Shown piece after piece: positions 31,855 through 43,469 of a stretch of DNA of 64,000 bases. The stretch is from the NCBI GenBank assembly GCA_905221605.1, contig CAJNDS010002739.1:64001-128000 (forward strand), given 5' to 3'. The notes beneath the pieces are model-generated. The model made no database searches and was not told the DNA's origin. It saw only the letters and a program-made list of their open reading frames with translations. The DNA comes from Symbiodinium natans (taxonomy: Eukaryota > Sar > Dinophyceae > Suessiales > Symbiodiniaceae). The position numbers were made by a program, and so were the translations under genes. Numbering within the stretch: the first letter of the stretch is position 1; each line of letters begins with the position of its first letter.

Positions 31855-32215
31855 ACGGCAGAAAGCTGGGTCTTGATTGTTTCTGCTGGGCGGATCTCGT
31901 GTATTCGCCCCTCACTCAGACCGACATGAAAAACACCGCTGCGGACTTGTGCAATCTGACCATCCACCAGAATCTCTGAGTCCGGCCATGGCGATTGCAC
32001 AAGGAAGTCCTTAGTTAAATCCAGCTAACTGAAGATCTGCCATGGGTTTGTCCCACTGCCGATCTGGTGTGAGCAAGGGGCGGTGCGCACAACAGTCGGA
32101 CCCATATCCAAGTCTGTTTCCAGCGTTGGCAATTGCATTTTCAACTCCTTGGATGGGATTCTGCAGGCGGTCATGCTCTGAGCCACTTCTCACGTGTAAT
32201 AAGCACACTGGGGTC
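31855..32215 (-). CDS. Unrecognised exon blocks
   Basis: About 32010-31860 encodes PWPDSEILVDGQIAQVRSGV then FHVGLSEGRIHEIRPAE. About 32215-32110 encodes QNPIQGVENAIANAGNRLGY. Both read as ordinary globular protein on the minus strand. The second loosely recalls a loop of family 3 glycoside hydrolases, which is too weak for a call. Confidence 0.3.
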
Positions 32216-32219
32216 ACCG

Positions 32220-32725
32220 GAGTGCTGATGGTTTTTCACCACGCTGCGGTCACGAAGCCTGACGCCATTCTACTTGCCGCCACCAGGACTGGCCCGGGAG
32301 CTCGGAGGTAGAAAGAAGCTGCCATGCCCAGAGGCAGGGAGGGGAAGACCTGCCAGGACGCTGCCCGGCACCACGCAGCACAAACTTAATTGCAGAAGGC
32401 ACCAAACACGTCAAAGCCGGCTGGTGGCCTGTTACTTGCTACGTTGCTCACTCACGATGCGACTCGTTGCTTGTGTTACGATACTCAGACAATCCGTCCA
32501 TCTGTGTGCTTCCAGTCTTTCCGCCGAATATTCGCCATTCTCGGAACACATGCTACACTAGGCGATGGAGCACGAAGCGCACACAGCCTTCAGACAGCCC
32601 TAACCTGCCTGCAGCACCCCTGCCGACATCTGCAGGAGCAGCTCAGAGGCAAAGGCAGCGCCACCCACATTCTCCTGATTGCACTTTCTGCCAAACGAAA
32701 CGAAGCAGGAGAGTATGATATTCAC
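32220..32725. other. No recognisable gene
   Basis: Plus-strand open frames here (for example 32390-32720) continue into the microsatellite that follows and show no domain. No repeats of note. Confidence 0.4.
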
Positions 32726-32726
32726 G

Positions 32727-33640
32727 CAGGTGTAGGTGTAGGTGTAGGTGTAGGTCTAGGTCTAGGTCTAGGTCTAGGTCTAGGTCTAGGTGCAGGTGCA
32801 GGTGCAGGCGTAGGTGTAGGTGTAGGTGCTGGTGCTTGTGCTTGTGCTTCTGCTTCTGCTTGTGCTTGCGCTTGCGCTTGCGCTGTGTTTGTGTTTGTGT
32901 TTGAGTTTGTGTGCGTTTGAGTTCTGCTTGTGTGCTTGTGTGCTTGTGTGCTTGTGTGCTTGCGTGCTTGCGTGCTTGCGTGCTTGTGTGCTTGTGTGCT
33001 TGTGTGCTTGTGTGCTTGTGTGCTTGCGTGCTTGCGTGCTTGCGTGCTTGCGTGCTTGCGTGCTTGCGTGCTTGCGTGCTTGCGTGCTTGCGTGCTTGTG
33101 TGCTTGTGTGCTTGTGTGCTTGTGTGCTTGTGTGCTTGTGTGCTTGTGTGCTTGTGTGTTTGTGTGCTTGTGTGCTGGTGTGCTTGTGTGCTTGTGTGCT
33201 TGTGTGCTTGCGTGCTTGCGTGCTTGCGTGCTTGCGTGCTTGTGTGCTTGTGTGCTTGTGTGCTTGTGTGCTTGTGTGCTTGTGTGTTTGCTTGTGTGCT
33301 TGCTTGCGTGCTTGTGTGCGCTTGTGTGTGCTTGTGTGTGCTTGTGTGTGCTTGTGTGCTTGTGTGCTTGTGTGCTTGTGTGCTTGCGTGCTTGCGTGCT
33401 TGTGTGCTTGCGTGCTTGCGTGCTTGCGTGTTTGCGTGCTTGCGTGCTTGTGTGCTTGTGTGCTTGTGTGCTTGCTTGTTTGCTTGCTTGTGTGCTTGTC
33501 TGCGCTTGTGTGCGCTTGTGCTTGTGCTCGTGCTTGTGCTTGTGCTTGCGCTTGTGCTTGTGCTTGTGCTTGTGCTTGTGCTTGTGTTTGCGCTTGCGCT
33601 TGTGCTTGTGTTTGCGTTTGTGTGTGTGTGGGCGGGCGCG
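32727..33640. repeat. Compound microsatellite: (GGTGTA/GGTCTA)n then (CTTGTGTG/CTTGCGTG)n
   Basis: 32731-32835 is a hexamer array changing from GGTGTA to GGTCTA to GGTGCA in blocks. 32840-33640 is an ~800 bp array of octamers that switches between runs of CTTGTGTG and runs of CTTGCGTG, then shortens to CTTGTG. Both strands are open in several frames for 250-340 codons only because the repeat lacks stops. Confidence 0.97.
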
Positions 33641-34095
33641 CAGTATGTACACTGCTACCCATGTTTATTTAAGCCAAGTTTATCCGAGACGCTAAGCCGG
33701 TTCCACCGCAACCCAGCACCATGCCGTTGTTGTGAAGCCGACACTTTGGATCTGACCTTCACCACAACCGGGCTTTTCACAGGCGGGCTTGGGGCCTTGA
33801 ACACTGCTGAAGTCCGCGCGTGTTGGTAAGGTACGCTTCCCAGTCCTGAAATGCGTGGAGTATGACAAGGCAGAACTGCTGGACCCATTGTGCTATCAAG
33901 ATCCATCATGATCCATCCGTTGGGCTTAGTGCTTCTGAACGTGTGAACGAGACGGCTGCTGTGAAGACCAAGAAGCCTTCAGCGCCGCTTCAGGTCTCCA
34001 CCCCACCCGCGCGGCAGCAGCGAACACGTGAGGGAAGCTGTTGCCCTGCTTGCCCCCAGGCCACTGCTTGAAGAACCGAGCCTCCAGACGACATC

Positions 34096-34870
34096 TCAAC
34101 AAATCTGGCATAGACTCGTAGAGTACTGAAGGCAGCTCAACTCCAAGGCATCACTCCCTCTAGGTAGTTCTTGCTCGATCTGGTACCTACGGACTCCCAT
34201 GTCACAGATGTTCATGCTCCCGCAGTGCACCAGCGACCGGTGCACCAGGTCCAACGCTCCCTTGTCGCTTCGCCTCAGGGCTGCAAAGTCGAGTACCTCC
34301 ATTTAGGGTTTAGGGTTGAGGGTTTAGGGTTTAGGCTTTAGGCTTTAGTGTTTCGCCACCCGCGCTGCACGCACATCCAGCGCCCGCATCCAGGGTTTAG
34401 GGTTTAGGGTTTAGGGTTTAGGGTTTAGGGTTTAGGGTTTTTTTTGGCACCCGACTAGCCACAGGGTTTAGGGTTTAGGGTTTAGGGTTTAGGGTTTAGG
34501 GTTTAGGGTTTAGGGTTTAGGGTTTAGGGTTTAGGGTTTAGGGTTGGATCGAACTACGCTCAGCGATGGTAGTTTGCCTGCAGCCGTGATGCTGATGGAC
34601 AGTTCCCAGGGGAAAAGCAGCAAACAGGCCGCCCCAGGCAACTGAACCACCTGGGCATCAACTTGCTGCACCACAAAGCTAGCGGTCACTAGAAAGGCTC
34701 CAGGCACATGTACTGTAGTGGTATCGGTTTCGCTAAGCTGCCTGAGTGGAGCCGCAACTCCAAACCATGCTTTGTCTCGCCACCGTAGAAGTCGGCTATG
34801 ACTTCCTGTCCGTCGACGACCTTGAAGCAACAACTCGTGTTTGTGATTTCTGCACACCTTGGCGGCGACA
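34096..34870 (-). CDS. Unrecognised exon blocks flanking a telomere-repeat array
   Basis: About 34870-34760 encodes FKVVDGQEVIADFYGGETKH then GLELRLHSGS. About 34660-34560 encodes VVQQVDAQVVQLPGAACLLL. 34300-34180 encodes KGALDLVHRSLVHCGSMNIC. These look like coding sequence on the minus strand. The TTTAGGG array at 34302-34545 would sit in an intron between them. No family recognised. Confidence 0.3.
34302..34547 (+). repeat. Interstitial TTTAGGG arrays
   Basis: Three blocks of TTTAGGG units (34302-34350, 34391-34440 and 34466-34546, the last with about eleven units) separated by unique CACCCG-containing spacers. Similar CACCCG spacers accompany the arrays at 16.3 kb, so array plus spacer may be one dispersed repeat. 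Confidence 0.96.
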
Positions 34871-35329
34871 ACCCTGGCCCGTAAACTTTAGCCGGTCACA
34901 TCCTTCCCCACCTCAGTGGCATATGGAGCAATGCGTCCAGCCATGGTCCGCCAGCGCTGGCGTGTCTCCAAAGACTCGGCGTTGAGAAGCTCTGCCACCT
35001 GCTCGACATACGCGTTCGTGCGAGGCAAATACAAGTACTAGTAGCTTGCACAGAACATGCTAAAGCTCACAGGCAAAAACGCGCAGTCTGCAGAGAAGCT
35101 TGTGTTGTACATGTGCAATCTGACATTCGGCCAGCAGCTTGCAAAACCCTTTTTTGGCACTCGCACAGGAGATGGAAACAAGCCAGGCCAGGTCCCTTTG
35201 CCACAGTTGCTTCAACTGCAGAACTGAGCTGGATTCTTGTGGAACGCTGCATACTTTAGTTTGGCCTCAAGCAGAACAAGCCCGGGAAACATTCGATCCA
35301 CTTCGCAGGCGCAACCTCCCACGATCAAG

Positions 35330-38300
35330 AAGTGCACGAACTCGCTTGAGCTTCTTGCAAGCTCGCACTGTGTACCTGGCAATTCAGGCGCGAACCTATC
35401 AAAAAGTATGAGGATGCAAGCTGCTGAAATTGCCTGTGCGTCTCTCCGAACAACACCTGCAGATTCTGCACCGCTTCCTCTTGAAGGAAGGCTGCCCGAG
35501 CCAGCATGCGGCGCTGCATGGAGGCATCATGCCTCAGAGAGAGGGTGCTTTTGTATGCTTTTGTGAACCGTGTGTTTAGATGGAGATTTTCAGAACTGCA
35601 ATCACAGCGCCACAAAAAGGAAGCCAAGAAGCCGCTTGCCGGAATGCTGCTTGTCCTGCCCATCAGACAGATGGCGGTACAGTACCGTCACTACTGCAAT
35701 CAGGTGCTTCATGCTCAGGTTCGGGCAGTCAGTGCTTTGTATCTGCGAAGCAGCAAGCGGGAGCACTTCTGCATGGTCCACGCACGAGATGCATTCCTGC
35801 TGCACAGAAGCTTCCAATGAACACACAAGGAGCTGTTTGAGGCAAGGTTCGGCCAGGGAAACATCTGCCGCTGGCAACCTCAACTAGCATCTAGAATCTA
35901 GAGTCTGGAGCCTCATGAAATCTCCTGCCAGTGCTGTTACAGAATTGCGCGGGGGCATGGATGCGAATGAACTCGAATGCTGGCATGCACTGCTGCACTT
36001 CGGTACTGCCAAGCTGCCAAGGCGTCTCTCCAACCACTTCAACGCCTGGTCCGCCTGGCCCTGTGAGTCATACCAGGGAGCCATGTAGGCACCCAGGCGC
36101 TCACACAGCCAGTGCTGTGGCCCCAACGCGCCACAGGCCTGCAGCTGCATCTACAAGTTCTGATATGTCCCCCGATCCTCGGTCCCCCCGACGCGCGCCT
36201 GGTCTCCCACAATCTCCTCCAGCTGCCTTTTGCCGCACTTAGCAAACATATGGCCATGAAAAGCGCAAGGAAGAGGTGCGTTAATGCTCAGGCGCGCTGC
36301 ATCACATCTAATTGCGCATGTTGGGCACCCGCTGCCACTGGCTGCAAGCTTGCTTTGCGGAACATGACATGGAAGACCCAAACAGTGCCCGAAGCGCTCT
36401 GCAAGCTCCCTTAGGGGGAGAAGCGGCCTGGCATCTTCTTCTGTCAAGAGCTCTTCGACCGGTGTCGTGCCACAAGCCTTTGCAAAGGTGCTGCCAAACA
36501 TCGTAAGCAAAGCTCGTGTCTGTGCGGCAAGGACCTGGTCCAGTGACTGCAGCCGGAGGCGGAGTTGCTTCTCTGTGTCCTGAGACCAATAACATTCCAA
36601 CCCTTGTGCTGCTGGACTGCTACCGGGGCTCGGGGTCGTTGATGCTTTGAGAAAATGAGCTATCCCCATACCTTAACTACTGGGGCCACTCAGGCAACAG
36701 GAAACGAGTTGCCGAGATTCCAGCATTCCAGCAGCATGCTCTCCCACATTCCGCGTGCACGTGGGACAGCTTGTCCGGGCGAGCCCCTGGACTTTGTAAG
36801 GTCATGTAAAGTCGGTGATCAAGGACCCTTGTCCGGTTAAAAAGCGTTCATTCTTAATGGCACAACAGAAACTCCATGCCACAAACCTTCTGCCAGCCAA
36901 CCTCTGCACGAATGGCGGCGCTCTGCAGAGGCGGGAATACGTGACCTCCACCTGTCGCACAGCATCACACAGCTCCATTCATTCTCGGCCAGCATCTGCT
37001 TGCCGCTGCGCTGCAATGCGGGCAGCGGAACCCTCGGCACAGGTCCACGGGCTGCGTGCCCGCGGCCGTGTGCTCATCGCCTGGCAACACATCGAAGGCA
37101 TATCTAAAACTGGCTGGCAGGTGGCAGTTGATACTTGGTCGGGAGAAGCTGAGTTCCAGACAGCGCTCACAGGAACAATCGAAAAGCTTTGTTTTCTTGA
37201 GGGATCTCTTCCGGTGAGATGCACTGAACATCAGTGCGTCCTGGGGCTGCGCGAGGAGCTAAGAGAACTGGGTTGCTGTTACGGGGCCAATGTGCAGAGC
37301 TCCTCTGACAGATACGAGATGCAAATCTCGTCGCCCTTGGAAATGTCCATGCGGGCTCTGACCACCTCCAGCTTGGCTCGCATTGTTTGTGAGTGGCAAC
37401 AGCTATCAGCTGCAAGCACAAGACAGGACAGCCGCAATCAAACGAGCCAAGTCCGCATGCAATGCATCTGCGCCCTCATGCCAAATGGCATTTGGTCTGC
37501 AGGAGTGCGACCTCATGTCCGAACTAAGGGGGGTGGGCGTTTCCTGCTTCCAGGCCCTACGCTTCAGCAGAGGAATCATAGGAATCATCGGAATGGAGCT
37601 CAGCTGCATGAAGGAGGAAACGAAGTAGGCAGAGTAGCCCTCTGGGGTCTCGGAATGCTCCTTGGCTGCCAAGTTCCAGCAGCTTCCCAGAACATGGGGC
37701 AAAGTGAAAGGCAAGGCTCAAAGCAGTTTAGAATCCAGAGCCTCAGGGCGAGGTCGGTGCTACGGCACCCTGGGCTTGGCCAGAAACATTCCAACCATTC
37801 AACACCTCGTTCCCCCCGCCAGGCCGCCTCAGGAGCTCCTCTACCTTGGCAGAGGGCACCGTCAATCCCAACTCTGCCACCATGCATGCCACTGCGGCAC
37901 CTTGGCTTCGGATCTTGGGGGAGGGGAGGGGGGGGGAGGCTTAAGGCTTATGGGGAACGGGCACCGAAGCGTGGAGACTTGCAGGAAAGCATCTGGCTTC
38001 CAAGACTGGCTCATGGTACAGGCAAAGAAGCTGCTTCTGCTGATCTCTCCTTGACGAGCTTGGGAGTCATAGCTGTTTGAATGACTAGGTTTATCACTTG
38101 CCATGTAGTATTACGGATCAATGTCTATAGCATGAGTATACGTTGGTCCCTGTAAAACCATGTTAATTAACTGCGATGTTTTTCTGTACATGTACACATA
38201 TATATATATATACACACTTGCAAGGCTGTCAGATGCAGAGAACATGGAAGCAAAGCAACACTAGTTCTGCCGTGCGTCGAGACTGGTTGCAGACACCCCA

Positions 38301-38941
38301 CCTTTGGAGGTGTCCTTAGGTCGTCGGCCGTCAGGGAAGAGAACGCCGCCCAATACCACAGCGGCTTGTAGGCCACATCCTGGACTCGAACAGTGAGGAG
38401 ATGTGCAGAACTTTGAGAATCCGAAAACAGCCGCCTCGCGTGTCTCACAGACTCGCGTGATGACCTTGAATGCCTCGTTGCTCTCATCGGCCACCACAAT
38501 ATGCAGAGGTGGTTCCTGCTTGAGCTTTCTGCGAAGTGTGACAGAGGATTGCTGAGTGTAGGCACATCGGCCGTCAAGGGCTATGCATAGGCCGTCCGGC
38601 ATGAAATCCAGCTGCACTTTCAAGACCGAGCTCAATGGCCCCTCCTCGAAAACCAAGTCCCCTTTCTTGAAGGGCCGCTTGGCCCTCAAGATTCGGCCTT
38701 TACCTCGGGTCCCCAGCACTGCCCGCCAAACGGTACCAGGCAGTGATAAAAACAAAACGCAGGATCTAACCGTCTTCGGCCCAAGTTCTCGCTGACAGCT
38801 CGCCTCGGCTGTGAGGCCCTTGTTTCCGCTGATGTCTCACTGAAGGGACACATTGAGTACATGCACCGAGACGCACTCCACTTTTCCTTGGAAGAGATCT
38901 TGGCAGCGCGAGTTGATGTACTCCACCGACCACTCTTCCAT
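35330..38941 (-). CDS. SET-domain protein of SMYD type with TPR-like C-terminus
   Basis: Likely a lysine methyltransferase of the SMYD class (SET domain, cysteine-rich post-SET region, helical TPR-like tail). A possible first exon is 38941-38841 (MEEWSVEYINSR). The SET N-part near 38715-38610 reads GRILRAKRPFKKGDLVFEEG. The SAM-binding motif near 37510-37470 reads SHSCRPNAIWH. 37371-37296 reads VRARMDISKGDEICISYL, the GEE.xISY signature. 37215-37150 reads KLFDCSCERCLE and 37090-37010 reads LCRGFRCPHCS, giving post-SET cysteines. Helical repeats follow at 36570-36370, 36130-36010 (GPQHWLCERLGAYMAPWYDS) and 35540-35360 (LQEEAVQNLQVLFGETHRQF). A MYND zinc finger was not found. The canonical NHSC is SHSC here. 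Exon borders are mostly unresolved. Confidence 0.78.
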
Positions 38942-38959
38942 GATTGAGCTCGGCTACAT

Positions 38960-39780
38960 GTCTTTTCCAAAACTCAATTATTGAGTGGGGGCAAGCTCAT
39001 GGTGATTTTTTGGCGCAAGCAGGGGCCAAAGCTTTTCAAGGGAAGCCTGAGTCGGCAAAGGCTGCTAGCAATGACAAGTGAAGGCTTCCAAGGGTACTTG
39101 AGCCCGTCTGAAGCATGAAGGAGGGGCCCACCAGCTTCCGAAACAGGGGACAAAAGCCCGTCACACCTCCGCCGCAGTTGCGAAGAAGCTTGGCAGAAGG
39201 GACAGGACCACCTGGCAAATCGCGCCCTCTGCGAAGCTTGACATGCGAAATCGGAGCTGCTATGACTGCAATGTGTCCACAACCACTCCACAACCTGGCG
39301 AGTAGCTACTATGCCTCGAAAACGGAGTTACTCGGATTGTCGTACAACAACTGTGCGAGCACGACCCCTCAACACCAACTACGATGCAAATGCGTGGATT
39401 CTGCCGAAGGGCTGTTGGATCTGGCTGCAAATCGCCATCAGGGAGGCATATCTCCTCGAGCAACAGACGGAAACTCGTTGCCACGCATGCAAACCCCAAC
39501 AGCGCACACAACAAACGTCAGACAGCACCATAGAAGTCGCCAGCCAGCCAAAACTCACAGAAAGAAGAACCCCATCTTTGTTGCACATTTGTGTGGAAGA
39601 GCCCCTTAGGCCCAAAAGAAACAAACTTCATTGAGCTTAGCAGCAACTGAAAAATTTGTAAGGGAGGTCCTAGCAGATTGAACTAAGAAACATAAGCAGG
39701 GGCTCCTCAGCACAGTCGTCTCCGTCATGTAGATACCCATCAGGGCCCGCGAGAAGATTGCATTCCTGCACTTTTTCAGG
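38960..39780 (-). other. Between gene models; weak coding signal
   Basis: The minus strand around 39260-39150 reads FRMSSFAEGAICQVVLSLLP, possibly an exon. Nothing else is recognisable. Plus-strand open frames at 39115-39634 lack domains. Confidence 0.3.
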
Positions 39781-40345
39781 GGTTTAAGGCAGGTTGGGGG
39801 CGCCACCTCAGCACCGGTCCCAGAAGCGGGCGACGCCAGCAAGGAAAGGCAGTGAGCTCTCGGCAAACTTCAAGCTTCCAGAATATCTCCAGTACCTGAA
39901 GCAATGACACGAATCGCTGAAAGAAGCACGGTGCATCACATAGATGCATGCGTGCCTCCGTTCTGCTTCTTGCCACCAAGCAGCAAGATGAACGGCACGG
40001 CAGCAAACAAGCCTCGCAGTCACCCATGTGTGAAAATTGAAACCTCAACTGGAATCATGGGGAAACACTGCATAAGGCCAACTGCAGCCCACGAGCCAAT
40101 CTGCTTCTGGGCAAGGTCGCCACCACCGACGCCCGCTGCGCGCACGCCATTTGGTAGGATGTGTGCCTGATCTTTTGCGTGACCCGCACGATAGGGAGGC
40201 ATGGCGCAGTGTATTCGCAAAAGAAATGGGGTCCACTGCAGTCGTGCAGCAGGAAAGGCCAAAGAATCCCGGCACTGCGGATACAGTTCAGACGCCATGC
40301 GGCGAGCTTCCTTCGTCATGAATAAGGATGACACACGGAACACAA
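39780..40345 (-). CDS. Unrecognised exon blocks
   Basis: 40330-40030 encodes FMTKEARRMASELYPQCRDS, AHILPNGVRAAGVGGGDLAQ and SWAAVGLMQCFPMIPVEVSI in one frame. About 40000-39950 encodes LFAAVPFILLLGGKKQNGG. Hydrophobic and glycine-rich stretches suggest a membrane or signal segment. No family recognised; the minus orientation fits the array. Confidence 0.35.
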
Positions 40346-40899
40346 CCCAACGATAACTATGCAAAGAAAAATCTGCGAACAAGCTTCCGGCATGAAGTCC
40401 AAAATGGCCCGAAAATATGGCAGAAAGGCCTGCGTGGCATTCGCTTGAAAATGTCACCGCACTTCGCAAGGAGAGGAAATTACTGGTGGTCAACTACCTT
40501 GTTGTTTCGTCTCTTCCTTCCTCTCATTGAAGCCTCCCGCACGTTCAGCTGTCTCCAGGCTCGAATGTAAGACATGCATTCGCAGCCAAATTAGACGGGA
40601 ACACGAGGGTAGCGCAATCCTAGACCCTAGACACCGAAGCTACAAAGTCCCGTTCAACTCAGCAACCTCAAGCCCGACGGTGGAGAACAAGGGAACAGAT
40701 TACCCGTCTGTTTAGAGTAGGGAGCCTACGAAAATGCCCTGTGCATTTTTCCAAGTTTGGCCAAATTGCCCAGAGGCTCTCCGGGCATTATCTGTTCATA
40801 TCAGGATGAGGGATGAGAAAGAAGGCTTCAATAAGGTGTCAGGATTAGGGAAGGGAGGAGCAATAAGCCCTTGAAACTTGAAAATGCCCACAAAATTGC

Positions 40900-41830
40900 C
40901 TGAGTCACGTACGTACTCTTAGTGGGCATTTTCCCAGCAATGGGGGATGGGAACAGAACACCAAAAAACGGCCGATGTCGGTGGACGCTATTCCTGCCAG
41001 CGTTCCCAGATCAACCCAACAAGCGGCCTCCATATGATTGGCCACAGCTGCATTGTAGTAGATGGCCTGCGTCATCATAAAGAGCAGTAAACCGCGTTCC
41101 GGGGGGGAGGGCAAAGCAACACCGTCAATTGGTTCTACCCCAAAGTATGTAACTGAAGCAAACGAATCCACTTGACACTCTCTCGCCTCCGCATTGTAGT
41201 TCAGAGTGATGTCCCCAGCCCAGAGCACCTGCGCATCAAGTGGAAGAAGTCACAGGTGCCCTCTTTTCAACCCGCAGGGGCCTCGTCGTCCATCACGAAC
41301 GGGCCGAACAACCCTGGGGCAGAGCCCGCCCAGGACGAAATGCGAAGAAGGTACTGGCTCATGTACCAGTGGAACCTTACGCATTGGAGCTGTACATGTT
41401 TCGCGTTTCTTTCGGGCTTTCGGGGGTCCCCTTTTTGGAAGGGCTATTCTCTGCGGGCTTCTCTGAAGGCTCCAGCGATCGTAACAGTGGGCTTTTAGGG
41501 GTACTCGGTGGGATCTCTGCAGGGTTGACTTAAAAATCTGACAACCCCGCTCAGACGGTGGAACAATGGTACCTTACCGGGGACCCTGGTGTTAAACAAC
41601 GCCCACATCTCGTCTTGTCAGGACATCCATGCCATACATGGTGCTCAGGCGAGCAGCATCGTCACCGGCGAGTCTGGGATGTGAATGTACGACCTTCTCA
41701 AGCTTCGCTGTTGCGTGGCTGGGAACAAAATACGCAACAGCGGCTTCGGCGAGCCACCGGCCCCAGAAGCTGGTCCAGGACGCCAGGTGGGTGGCCTCAG
41801 ATGCTCAGATGACCAACAGGAGCCCGACCT
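40900..41830 (-). CDS. Unrecognised gene, three exon blocks
   Basis: About 41830-41600 encodes SFWGRWLAEAAVAYFVPSHA and LAGDDAARLSTMYGMDVLTR. 41375-41277 encodes YLLRISSWAGSAPGLFGPFV. The block from 41228 down to about 40950, starting after GATGCGCAG|G, encodes LWAGDITLNYNAEARECQVD and AIYYNAAVANHMEAACWVDL. The last two join naturally across a ~50-base intron. Long, low-bias coding character and AG|G borders make this a credible real gene. I cannot name the family. Confidence 0.45.
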
Positions 41831-41968
41831 ACCATTGCTGCCATGCCATAGCCATCTTGTCTTTTCTGACGTACTGAAATGTACTGAATCAAGCAGCACG
41901 CAGCTGTCCCAGTGCCGGCCTTGGCCAGAACACCCAGCTGTCCCTACAGGTCTGGCAAGGCACACATG

Positions 41969-41969
<1 letters not shown>

Positions 41970-42064
<95 letters not shown>
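41970..42064. repeat. (AC)n dinucleotide microsatellite, ~47 units
   Basis: Pure AC/CA run. Frames of histidine-threonine or cysteine-valine repeats across it are artefacts. Confidence 0.99.
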
Positions 42065-42065
<1 letters not shown>

Positions 42066-42249
42066 GCATCGTACACGCCGCATCATACACCAAGCGGCAG
42101 CGGCGGAAACCTCAGCAAAGTGCACACCATCCTCACCTTCTGCCCGATCATGACAGACTTCTGCGCAAGCAATCTTTGAGTTTGCTGTTCAAGAAGCGTT
42201 GGTGCTTCTTGGAGGGATCTCCGGCTCATCTGGACTGCGAGGGTTGAGA

Positions 42250-43460
42250 TCCTGACATACAGGCCACATGAGATTTTGTGGCTTGTGATTTGTTGTTATG
42301 GTCGACGCCGAGATGCACGACAACGCAGGAAGTCCACAATGTCAAAGCCGAGGAACCCAGGCTGTGTACGCCATATCCCCCTTGCACATGGGCCACGAAG
42401 ATTGCCACCACATTGCCCCATGGCCTACAGCAAATGCCGATACGCCGATCGGTAACAGAACATGCAGGCACTGCATCCGAAGCTTTCAGACGGCAAAACT
42501 GCCTGAGCATTCTCAAAGGAACCGGCGCCGGTAGCTTGTGGCAGTGATGCCTGGAATCCAAACCTGAGTTCAGGATGTCAAAACCAGTTTCTCTTCAGCC
42601 GTTTGAACATGGGCCCCAACGTGCGTCGGAAAAACTTGCAATGGATGCTCTCGCTTTGAGCCCCATGCCCTTGACTTAACTAAACACGAACCCGGAGAGT
42701 AGTGAAACACGTCCACCACAAATGCAGAGAAGGCGCCACTGCACGGGAAAGTGTTGGCCCTGAGCTTTCCACTCATCCACTCAGTCTACTCCGTTCCATC
42801 ACTGAGGTTTGTCAACCGAAATGGCGCAGCTACTGATTGAGCATCCAAAAACGGCTCTGAATAGCTGTGGACAGCTTGCTGCTAGCTATGCTCGCCTCTG
42901 TTCAACCCCAGTTGCTTGAAAGGGCCAGCCATTTGCACGGGACACCCTCAGCAAGTCCGGACTTGCCATCACCTCCGAGGGAAGACGATCCGAAGTAGCG
43001 CCTCATCTGCAGGAACCACACTTTCCGCAACTCAGGCAGGCCCGTGTTCTGCTCCAGCTGCACCAGCGTAACCCAGCAACAGCAAACCCGCAAGCAATCT
43101 GAAAGCCAAGGGTAAGGCCCGTCGTCATCGTCACCGGCTTCCCCTCCTGCTAAACAAATCTGAATCAAGTTGTATGTCAGCTGCACAAACACATCTCGCT
43201 CATCGACGTCTGGCATCCCGGCCTTAACGCTCGAACTTGGTGATATTGGAGGCCGTGCAGGGCCATTGCAGCCCGAAAATGTCCACAGCGTGACCTCCAC
43301 CTGCAGCATGCGCAAGTGGAAAACAGCACGAACAATTCTTCATCCTGCATGCTTCCTTATGACAAACTTGATGCGGGTCCAAGGGCGAAGTGCAATGAGA
43401 AGAGCTTCGTTTCCCGCTACCAGATCGCTCGCGATTAAGCCTTGACGCACCTGACTCGGA
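42250..43460 (-). CDS. Unrecognised exon series
   Basis: 43440-43355 encodes SDLVAGNEALLIALRPWTRI. 43335-43255 encodes VRAVFHLRMLQVEVTLWTF. 43220-43140 encodes DVDERDVFVQLTYNLIQICL then an acidic run. 43065-42975 encodes NTGLPELRKVWFLQMRRYFG. 42400-42290 has AIFVAHVQGGYGVHSLGSSA. The first four follow one another in a plausible protein; the last may belong elsewhere. No known family. Confidence 0.4.
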
Positions 43461-43469
43461 GCAATTGCA

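Noticed and set aside
32643-33829. Very long open frames on both strands (up to ~340 codons) of ACVLVCLC and QAHKHTST repeats
   Set aside because: They are translations of the CTTGTGTG microsatellite, open in several frames at once because the unit contains no stop.
41645-42179. Frames with (HT)n and (CV)n
   Set aside because: Produced by the AC dinucleotide run. Only the flanking 41600-41830 minus-strand block is kept as possible coding.
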